Shown here: positions 54,573-64,000 of the stretch, piece after piece
How positions within the stretch are numbered: position 1 is the stretch's first letter
How the letters are laid out: the number at the start of each line of letters is the position of its first letter
Assembly: GCF_000247815.1 (NCBI RefSeq)
Contig: NC_021674.1
Coordinates: 13,467,562-13,531,561 of the forward strand
Length of the DNA stretch: 64,000 nt
Reading direction: 5' to 3'
Origin: Ficedula albicollis
Lineage: Eukaryota > Chordata > Aves > Passeriformes > Muscicapidae
Position numbers and translations under genes: made by a program
Notes under the pieces: model-generated
Seen by the model: only the letters and a program-made list of their open reading frames with translations
Told to the model about the DNA's origin: nothing
The model's database searches: none

Positions 54573-57500
54573 AACAGGTATTTTTCAGACTAGTTCCCCA
54601 GATTGTTTTCTATTGTTTTAAGCTACAAAATTGCCCAGCATTAATAATGATTAGCATGGTATTTAACTAGAGAGAGCATTAAATTAACTTTTTTTCTGGA
54701 AACACATGCCACATCTAACATGAAAGGCTCCTTTGCCTAGAGCTTAACTGGTACCAATAGAAATAACAGAGCTAATTAATGTCAGCTCATAAAACTAATG
54801 ACTGTGTTCTTTCCAAGTGGTAGCACCCGTTCATTCAGTGCCATGTACAGCTTCCTTACTTTTAGTCAGTTGGCTTTGAATTTTTTTCTAAATTAGAAGA
54901 CTTGCCTGGAGATTTTGCTTTCTGTTCTTTATCTGGCAGGCTCCCATTTCTCTTCAAACAAACCCAAACCAGGATTAGGCAACTATGATTCATCTTCTAT
55001 GTTTTTTGTGGGCTTTTTTTGTTATTATTATTTCTGTATGTTGTTTTATTTTAGTCTCATTTCTCTCTGAAACTTTTTAAAATTCTAAACCAAGTATTTT
55101 CTATTCTCAGTAACGATCAGGGTAGGTCTTTTTTTATGACCAAGCTTTCAAAAATTCATCTTGCAATTTGCATGTCTATGTCAGCACTTACACAGTGCAG
55201 GCATTTAGGTATGGAGCAGCTTTTCAAGGCACCTTCTTTTGGAATTTCAGCATTTATGCAAGGGATTCTTGCCCCTTGGGATGAGCTCTGTTAAATTCAA
55301 TAGAGTTATTTCAATGCTAAGAATACACTTTTCTTTGCTGTGGGGCAAACTGTGTTAAAGTTTCAGGCTCCTGGCTATACAGTTGCCAGAAGCAAAATTC
55401 CATTTGAGTTCAGTGATGTTATCCCACCCAAAGCCTAAAACTACTATTCAATTATCCACTGACTATCCCCCAATGGAAAAAAAAAAAAAAAAGTAATTAT
55501 GGACTTGCAGCAAAAGAGGGAGAAATGAGTATTCTTAAAAGCTCAAGAATTTCTAGGAGAGGAAAACTGAGGCCTGTGAAGACACATAAGGCGTTTATGG
55601 TTCTGCAGAGCTGGAATAATTTTGAGCTTTGCAGATGTGCCAAGCCTTTTGCAACTGCAGTTTGAGTCAGAGGAACTGCATCAAAGGCCTTGCTCACCAG
55701 AAACACCTGATGTGAAGCAGCTGTGAGAACTAGAATTCCCTGCTGGAACAACAGCAAATTAAGGAAAAACTCCAGATGACATCATAAGGGTGTTTAGTTC
55801 AGTTAGAAAGGATTGTCCCTGTTGCTTCTCTCAAATATTGATTGAAGACAGTGTTGTCTTATCCCAAGTCCTAACCACAAAAAAAAAAAAAACCTGTGCA
55901 AAAAATCTGTTCTATGTAACATTCTTTTAATCCCACTTTATAGACTCAGCAGTGAGAATACATCAGAGCTTTGCTTAGTCCCCCTCTTCACCCAAGTTAT
56001 TGTGTATTGCCAATATCTAGTGTGTCCATAGTTTCTTGACTAATGAAAACAATTTGTTCAAAATTAGATGACAGTAAAATGCATGAAAAGACAAAATCTT
56101 CCTCTTAATTAGGATTATACCAAGGTATTTCATCATCAGGCAGCTCAACCCGACCTGATTGTTATAGGTTTCAAAAATTAGCCTCAGTATGCAACACAAA
56201 ATTGTTCTTCTGAGAGCAAAACCTTAGCTTTCAAGAGAAGAATTGGATAGGTTTGTGGCACTGACATATGAGGAAACAGAGTTAAAAACCTTCCTTTGGC
56301 AGATGGAATGCTGAGGGTTCAATGAAGGATGTGTCCTTTTAAAAGACTGCTTTTTAAATGAATTAAAATTGGCTTCTTGTTGTATTTTACACAATGTCAG
56401 GGAAACAGGTGCCACTGAACTTGTAGCTTTGGTGTACCTTCCTGGTAATCATAGTTCCTTTGACTCTGAGGGTCTCTCAAAAGAGCTGCACGTAGAAAGT
56501 AGCTGGTGAAAAGCCTTCCACTGACTTGAGAAATTGTTTTGAAAAAAATTGGGACCCAAGAGGTGCAGAATCAGACTTCAGGGTAGTATTTCAGTCCCCA
56601 ACCCCATCCCACTAGCCTAAAAAAACCAAATTATTAGGTATTTTTCTGTTCATGTAGCACCATCTTCTTTCTGCAGAAGCCAATTTTAAGAAATGTGAGT
56701 GGCTAATTATTTTATGGTGAGTTTACTCATAGTCTCTAAATCTAAGGAGATAAGAGAAAAAGGACTAAGAATCCAAGGATCTTGGCTAGCCTTTTCCCAC
56801 ATATGAACAACCTTCACTTTCTATGTATGGAAAGTTTATGAGCTTCTCACTTTTACTGGTAAACCTGAAATAGTATAGAGCTGAGTTGTCACCAGTCCCC
56901 TCTTGCTCGGTGATAAAATGGCCAACACAAGGGATCTCTGTCTTCTCTGCCCTAAAAAGCAAGGGGTCACTTCAGCAATGATGCTTGGTTTGCCCTTGGG
57001 CTCAGCCTGGACTTGCTGGACCCCTTTGAGAAGCAGAGTAGAAATCTTGCTGGGCTTGCAGCCCCTCCCCTCTGTGTTTCAGTGGTTCCAGCAGGAGGGC
57101 TATATCAATAGCCCAGTGCAGAACCTCATGGTCTCAGCCCTGTTCCCTGGCTTATTTGCCAGTCCTGCTTCATTTTTTGGAAATCAGCTATGATGTGGGA
57201 GTTCCTCTGTGTGACACCAGCCAGGCAGCTCACTTTGGCCCTCTGTGCTGGACATTGCACTCCTCTAGTGTGTTGTTTGCTGTTTGGCAGCTTTGTCCAT
57301 TCCTGAAGAATATTTTTAGCTTCATAACTATTGGGGAAGAAGCAAAACTGAGAGAAGCAAAGGGAAAGGAGTTGCTGAAATGTTCACAAATGCACTACCA
57401 TTGCAAAAGGGAGCTGTTTTCCGGCCAGACATTTTTCCATTTGCTCCTCAGAACTGAATGCCTTATGTGCATTTAGCTGAATATTTTTAAAAAGTCACCT

Positions 57501-57580
57501 TTTGCCACCAGAATTTATCATCTGTATTTTCCTCCTTGCATCATGTTTAAATCTCTTCACCTAGATTTTGTTATTTGGCA
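54573..57580. other. Non-coding sequence, no gene recognised
   Basis: It contains A runs at 55477-55492 and 55879-55892. A GC-richer patch at about 56900-57190 carries a 96-codon plus-strand frame without a recognised domain. The segment near 54640-54860 has a complex, TAAT-bearing texture that could be conserved non-coding DNA. Confidence 0.45.
55477..55492. repeat. Poly-A run, 16 nt
   Basis: A plain A homopolymer in unique sequence. It could be a retroposon tail, but no element body is recognised upstream. Confidence 0.75.
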
Positions 57581-57600
57581 TTTATTTATTTATTTATTTA
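57581..57600. repeat. (TTTA)5 microsatellite
   Basis: Five perfect TTTA units, then CTTG. Confidence 0.85.
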
Positions 57601-60600
57601 CTTGTTTACCTACAGCCTTATGCCATTAAGCAGCATCTCACCACACCAATAAATGGGTAAAAAAATGAATATGATGAAAGAAACTGCACAGTGATTTATG
57701 CAGAAGCAGAGGACTCTTTCAGGTTCTTAAGAGGTGCATCACAGCTTTGAAAGTGACAGGCTTGAACAGTGAATTGTGTTTCCTTGATGGAGCTGACCTC
57801 CAGGAATTTCTTCCTTTTCAACTACAAGAATAAAAACTTTACCTAGTTTCAAAGTTTCTCCCTTTCTTTTAGTGTTCTTTTATTTTCTTCACCTGCTCTT
57901 GAAAAATGTTAGAAGGCTGGGACCTCAGAAAAGGTGTTTTTGTACCATTTTGCTGTTTTGCTTTTTCTTATGCTCTGGCTTTGATGGATTTGCTGAGGAA
58001 CTGAAGCTACCCAAGCTTGCTCGCTCGATGAATCACTTTATGTTTTTGGATCTCAAGCTTTATTCTTCTCTGTCTCTAGCAATTCCTTTCAGAAATGAAG
58101 AATATGGCAGTAAAGATGCCTCAAAACACATTATTCCTAAATTTAATGTGTAATAAAGTATACATAAAGCTGTACTGAAGTTCAGCCTGAATGAGCAGTG
58201 ACCCAAAGATTCTTCAAAACTCTGAGGTATGCATTTCACAAAACAGCCTATAAGGAGAAGTGGGAAAATAACACTGAGGGCTACTTCATTTCCACTTGAT
58301 TCTTTCATTCCATTCATAAAGAAAATAGTCCTCTACTTCACGCTATCTATCCAACTTTTGGGCAATTTGGAGCCAACATAAATAAATGGGAATTGCTGTA
58401 AGTAAAGAATTGTTCAGCCATTATGTAGTTACAAAATGAGTAGGAGTTAAGAAACTATTCAAAATGCAGGTGCAAAAATCTCAAGAGCCAAAGTAGCATT
58501 TTTATTATCCAGTCCAGCTCCCCAGTTTCCTGTAAGTGCTCTAAATTTATTCTCAGTGGAATGATTTGACTGAAAACCAATTAGAAAATTCCTGTATGTG
58601 CCACTCTCCTACAGAAAGGTGCAAAATGCCATAAACACCAAGTAACCAGGTATTGCTCTGTCATTAGACTTTCCTACCCTGAGTCTCTTAATGTTATCTG
58701 AAATAGAGTTTTATGGTTTCACTGTCTTTAGGTGAAAATTTCTTCCAGGGACAGCACTGTGTTATTTAAAGAGCACTGTACTAGTAAAAGCTACTAGGAG
58801 GTTGTGAGTCTTTCTCTGTGAGAAGATCCTTAATGTGTGATTATTTTAAAAGGCTCTTTGTAACTTGTTCTTCTGCAGTGGTATGGATGGAGGATGAGTA
58901 GTTCCAGGGTTGGTCCTCATCAGTTTGAGAAGTTGTCATTTCTTCTAAAAATCCTCGTATGAATTTTTTTCCTTAAGTGCTCTGGTGCAACACTGTGGGC
59001 ACTTGGAAAACAGAGAGGACTTAGTGAAAGAATTCTTAAAATCTGAATCAAAAATATCCTGATGTGATTACCCTTAATAGTCAAACTGGCCAAGAAAGAG
59101 ATGAAAGGAAACCCAGCTTTTACTGTCTGGGGAAATGTCTTATTTAAACTGTGGTGCCTCAGGTGGCTGGGGAAGGTTACCCAGAGTTTTAAGGAATGCT
59201 TTCTTGAATTCTTAAATGCTTCAGTGCACCATCAAACACCATCAGAGCAAATGCTGCCCTCAGTGGTAACTCTCAGCTGTACTTTTCAATGGTCCATTCA
59301 GCCCAGATGCTCAGATACAAGATCAGTAACTCAAATAATTTCTAAATTAAGTAGCAGATTAAGAGTCACTGTTTGGCTGCAACTGGCTTGAGATTACCAA
59401 CACTCAAGTCTCTCCCTGTGAATACCTGAATAAAAATCAGATGCCATTGTTCGGGTTTTGTTGGGGGTTTTTTTTGGTTTCTTTTCCCCCTTTCTATTTT
59501 CCCCCTTTGGCTAACCAGAAGCTAAGAGCAGAAGTTGTTTTGTGTTCAGTGTGTATTCTATACCCAATTCCTACAGTCATTGGGTTCCAAACAAGAGAGT
59601 GTTTTTAATAGATTTATGGTATCTATTTTTCTTACCTAATATTGGAGGCATCCATCTCAATGCCTTTGGTAAGCTTTCAAGGATTATATAAACTTTCATG
59701 TCTGCAGTTTGGTATACAAAGGCTGTATCAAGCTGGCTATAAATGTACTTCTTGGAGGTCAGGAGAAATCTATTGTGGCACCATGGAGCTCCCTTTAAGT
59801 TGATTTACTGAGCTGAGAAGTCAAAGCAGAGATGTTCACTGAAAGCTACCTGAGGTTTCTCTGCATTGCACAGTGTTTGTGGGTGCATACCTGAGCATGA
59901 GAAGCAATTTCTGCAAGATTTGTTTAGCTTTTCTTTTTTTTTTTAATGATTCATTATTTATTTTTAACACCAGCATCATCAAAAAGAGATGATACAGTAA
60001 AATAGGTAATGTCTGAAACTGAGTTTGCTATGGGCTTTCCATATAATAATGAGTATGTCATCTTTCCATTTGCATTTGTTTACAATAGAAGTATATACAA
60101 AAACCAGAAAAGAAAAACAGAAAAAAAAATAGAAAGAAAAAGGAATACTTCTGTGCCTGAAGGATACATTTTGAATGAGCATGGCACATTCAGCTCCAGT
60201 GTGGCTGAAGTCTATGAATGTATAAATGACTAATGTATATTTATACTGTCAGTAGCAATTGAAAGTCTCCTACTCTTCTGACCACAAGAAATTGCACTCT
60301 GGTTTTTGTTCTCCAGTCATCATGGCTTTTCCACTCTACCCATGGGGAAAATGGCCTTAAAACCCAGTGAAACAGAAGGGATTGCTGGGGAGGAGAGTGT
60401 TCAAAAAATGTTTCTCTTTGTCCTTTTTTCTGTTTTGCTTTTCCCCCACGTTAGTTTAATCTGTCCTCTAGTACAAAGCCTGTGATAGTCCTAAGCTCTG
60501 CATGCAGAAGGACACTCATGAATCCTTTTCCTTGCCCAAAGGTGTTGGAGTTACCCCAACCATTTTTTAATTGCTCTCCCACCGCTACGTAGTTCCGAAA

Positions 60601-61613
60601 TCTCACCTCGACTTTTTTTATCAGGTTTGTCATTCTGCCAATGAGAATTATATGAAATATTACAAGCAAAGCAAGGTTTCTCACCTATTTCTTTTTGCAC
60701 CTTCAGGAGCCCAAAGGTAGAATCTAAAAGCTCATTGAAACAATGGCTTGACTGTGAGCAATTCTGGTGGGATTGATCAAATTTCTGTATTGACAGTGGG
60801 CTTTAGGTGAAAATGCTTCCTTCTTCCTATATTCCTGCTTCAGAACATGCTAGCAAATGGATCTAGGAAGGCAGCTACAGTGGAAGAAAAAGCAAAAGGA
60901 TGAGGTGGAATAGTAGTATTTTTGGGACAGTAAAGACCATATTATCCTCACTTGAACTAATGTGTTCAGAGTGCAACCACACAACAAGAGAGGGACAAGA
61001 GCAAAATAACCTCTAATTTAAGTAATTTTGCAGGACCAAAGTCCTTAAGAGTGAGGTGGAGGGTAAGGAATGCTGGGCAGCTCTTGGGTTAGATGGGAAC
61101 AGTGTAATGGTAATGAAAAGTATCAGCACTGCAACAGAGTTAAAGAATGTTCAGTCTCCAAGTGCTGAAGTCTCTGCAGGAGCCCTGAACAGTTTCAGGA
61201 ATGAAGTGGGTTCAGAGGTTGAGACAAAGATGTTTATCTGAAGGGTCACACCAACTTTTGGCTACAAAAGAGAATGGAAGAACACTTGAGAGACTTAACC
61301 TAGGAGAAATATTTGATTTGGATGAAGATGGCAATAAAAAACAAAACATTGGCACCTGAATTTTCTTTTGTATAGTATCATTGACATCGGCCACATTATT
61401 GCAAAGTAGAGATAATAAAGGTTTGGCTTAGGTTAGATTAAAACCATGAAGTTCACAGGCACATTTGAAGATCTATAGGTTTAAATCAAGCATCAGTTTT
61501 TAGCTTCAACTCCCTCTTGGCATCTGCTTCAGCAATAATAGTCATGTTGGTGGGCTTGCAGGAGATTTTTATGCTGGTCTTTTTACTTCTGCAACTTTTT
61601 CTGGTCCTGACTT
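57601..61613. other. Non-coding sequence, no feature recognised
   Basis: Open frames are under 100 codons, on both strands and without domains. Pyrimidine-rich low-complexity sequence occurs at about 59455-59510 and a T run at about 59934-59944. Confidence 0.5.
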
Positions 61614-62165
61614 TTAGGTGTATTTGGTGTTGGATGGCTGGTTCAGGTTAGTTTCTCTGCTTTCAAAAGTCTTTGCCTTTCTTGAATCATAACTGCAAAT
61701 CAGGTTTGTCTCAGTTTCTTCAAAGTGACACAGCCCTGTAATAGTGGTGTATTTCAGAGGATGAACATCTTGGAGGAGTATGTGCACAGTGAGGACAGCA
61801 TTGTCTGCAGATACCACTGGGTAAACTGCCAGGACAGGGACTCTGACACCTCCCATCCTGCAGCATCACACTTTTCTTTCTTTGTCTGAATTTGTTAGAG
61901 CTTCTGCAAGAAACATCAAAGGAGGCTTATCAAGTGCTTTGCACTGATGATATGCTGCAATATTTCTTTTTCTCTTTGGCACTTTTAAGCCAGTTCTGAC
62001 AAAGATTTTTGTTGTTGTTCCGGTGGGTTTGTTTGGTTGATTTTTCGGTTTTAGTTTGGTATATCTTTTGTCCTTGGAAATTTTGTGGTTTTCTCTTTTG
62101 TTTTTTATTTTGACACAGTTATTGTTTCTCATAACTGCTTTATGTTTGATTCCTAAAGAGTTCAC
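61614..62165 (-). pseudogene. Possible decayed coding sequence with one in-frame stop, identity unknown
   Basis: Two minus-strand open stretches, 62165-61866 and 61856-61614, lie in the same frame. A single TGA (61868-61866) and three codons separate them. Together they give about 180 codons with one stop in AT-rich DNA where stops are usually frequent. The first part is very basic (for example KNQPNKPTGTTTKIF, LKVPKRKRNIAAYHQ) and the second mixed (for example VLTVHILLQDVHPLKYTTIT). I do not recognise the protein. There is no ATG near the start of the open region (62165 is GTG), and no splice site or A-tail was found. Chance remains possible. Confidence 0.25.
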
Positions 62166-64000
62166 ATGTGCATTTTATGCATGTGTAAATGCAGTGTTAT
62201 TATTGACTTTACTGAGATAGCTGGGGAAGGAGGAAGGGGATAAGTAGAGATACCAGAAAGCAAGAATGTGCTTTTCAAGTGCCATCACTTCTGCCTTCAG
62301 TTTCAATGTCCTTTGCTGGTTAAAAGCTACCTTATCCTTTTACATGGGAGCTGTTAGACATAATGAGTGTGGCCTGATGCTTGGCAATTTGTGTTCTTTA
62401 GCCACTGGCTTTGATTGCTTGTTTAACAACTGACAGCCTCGAGTGAAATCCTGGTGTCTGACATGCTCTCTTGGTGTGTTTAGCTTTTAGTTATGAGAAG
62501 CAAAAGCCTGAGAAGAGCCCAAGTTTGTTGAGAATTAGGTTTGCACCTTTAGTGTGTTTATTGAATCATCTGCTCACTGATGAAGAGAAAAAAAAATACT
62601 GTGATTAATGCAATGAAGGACAGGCTTACTACTACTGCCATTTTATTACACTTTTGATTTTGGTCTGTGGACTAGATTATTTTAAGGCAATATTTTTATG
62701 TTACTACCAGAGTTATGTATGAAACACTCTGTTAGATGGACTAGAAAGATAGAGGGGTGATTGAAGATCAAGATATATCCTGTGGTTCAGAGAAAAAAGC
62801 TCATCCCTGGGTTTATTATCCAATATATGTGTTTCCCCTAAATCTGGGGAGAAGTCACATGATATTAGAAGGCATGAGGACCGTAATAATAAAAAAATAA
62901 AAATGAAAAATTATAACATATTTAGATCATTAGATCACGTGTATTGCATAAAAGAACACATATTGGAGGTTAGGTAGGGACATAGTTTTCTCTAACCTCT
63001 TTTCCAAGAGGCAGTAAGAGAGTGTGTGCTCTTTGTTGTTTTGGTCACCTGACAGTTCCATAAACAGTTTTCCATGGCTGAATTATAGCTAGTTTTGGTG
63101 AGTGATTATAGTCATTGAAATATTATCACTATTCAGCTTTTGTCACTCTTACTCTAGAATAAGGCAGAACTCTGTGAATGTGGTCATATGACCTCCTTCA
63201 CCTTACACTTGAGTTAATTTTGGTGTTTTAAAATTTTCTCATTTAAGAATGAGACAGATCTTTTAAATCGTGAAAGGAAATTTCTGAGTGATGTGGGGAT
63301 TGTTTTGTGCTTTACATTACCACTGATTCACTCTAGTGTCTACTGACTTTCAGCAATGCTCTCCAGGCCATTTAAAGAGATTATTGTTTGGAGCAATACT
63401 ATTATATTCTTTGATATTACAGCTAGGTGGAAAAAAAGTTAATACAATTATTTTCTCATAGGAAAATGCTATTCCATCAAACTGCGTCTCAATGTATTGG
63501 ATTTGTTTATTTTCTCTCTGAAGATTTTTGAAATTTGCAGTTTTCAGGCTGCTTTAAACAACTGAGCTCTAAAATCCAAGCTCCTTCATCAAACAGAATT
63601 TCCATTCTCTGTACATCTCATCTTCAATTACGGGCAAAGATTTCTGACTTCCTGCAGGCTCAAGGCAGGAGGCGAAAGATCATCAGCTGCACTAATGTCC
63701 ACTGATGGTTAATCCATTATTAGTATTATTATATGAATCGCAGCAGTGCTTAAATGCCTTAATCAAGCATGTGATCCATGTGTGCCCATGCACACACATA
63801 AATAACAGGAAATAGTTTTGATCAAATGCCTGACCGAGCAAGCAAGGGAAGGGTAGAAGTTTGAGAGGCAGTGGGGAGGACCACAGAGTGTGACATTGTA
63901 AAAGGGATGTGATGAAATCCCTAGTGCTGCTCTGAAAGAAATCTCATTGTGAAAAAGTTTGGTTTTTTTTTTTTCTGTTTTGCCGTTGACTTTGCAGCAC
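62166..64000. other. Non-coding sequence, possible conserved element near the end
   Basis: No gene is recognised. The stretch at about 63541-63850 is complex, low in simple repeats and carries several homeodomain-like cores (GGTTAATCC, CATTATTAG, CTTAATCAAG) and a GATCAAATG phrase. This is compatible with an enhancer or other conserved non-coding element, but that is only inferred from texture. Confidence 0.45.

Overview
The window looks like non-coding nuclear DNA from a vertebrate, most likely a bird. It is AT-rich and CpG-poor, ORFs are short and random-looking, and there is no operon structure, Shine-Dalgarno pattern or dense coding. Recognisable interspersed repeats are sparse. One stretch near 33.5 kb resembles the 3' part of an avian/reptilian CR1 LINE. 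The species cannot be named from this. I found no protein-coding exon I would defend, and no rRNA, tRNA, CRISPR array or intact mobile element. The window is best read as intergenic DNA or the inside of a very large intron.

Layout. 1-4.1 kb is featureless. 4.1-5.0 kb holds two pure-G blocks (363 and 225 nt). 5.0-16.8 kb is ordinary AT-rich sequence with three small tandem duplications (about 8.8, 13.3 and 16.3 kb). 16.8-17.3 kb is a TTTTA array interrupted by 304 G. 17.3-30.0 kb is unremarkable. 30.0-31.0 kb is a poly-T tract interrupted by 789 G. 32.2-34.3 kb has the only dense CpG patch, a CR1-like fragment and a three-copy tandem repeat. 39.4 kb has a 12-bp perfect hairpin. 40.9-42.3 kb is a 0.7-kb head-to-tail duplication, and 45.8-46.5 kb is a possible decayed coding remnant. 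51.4-53.1 kb is a near-identical 0.8-kb sequence on both sides of a 31-N assembly gap. 54.4 kb has a 96-bp tandem duplication, and 61.6-62.2 kb has another possible coding remnant. The last 0.5 kb looks like conserved regulatory DNA but this is untested.

The strongest signals concern assembly quality and repeat dynamics rather than a new gene system. Four long G homopolymers, all on the + strand, sit inside or beside simple repeats, three of them with the same motif on both sides. The duplicated flanks of the N gap differ by a 76-bp minisatellite indel, as expected if two haplotypes were laid end to end. These points should be settled before any biological reading of those intervals. I did not find a convincing undescribed biological system.
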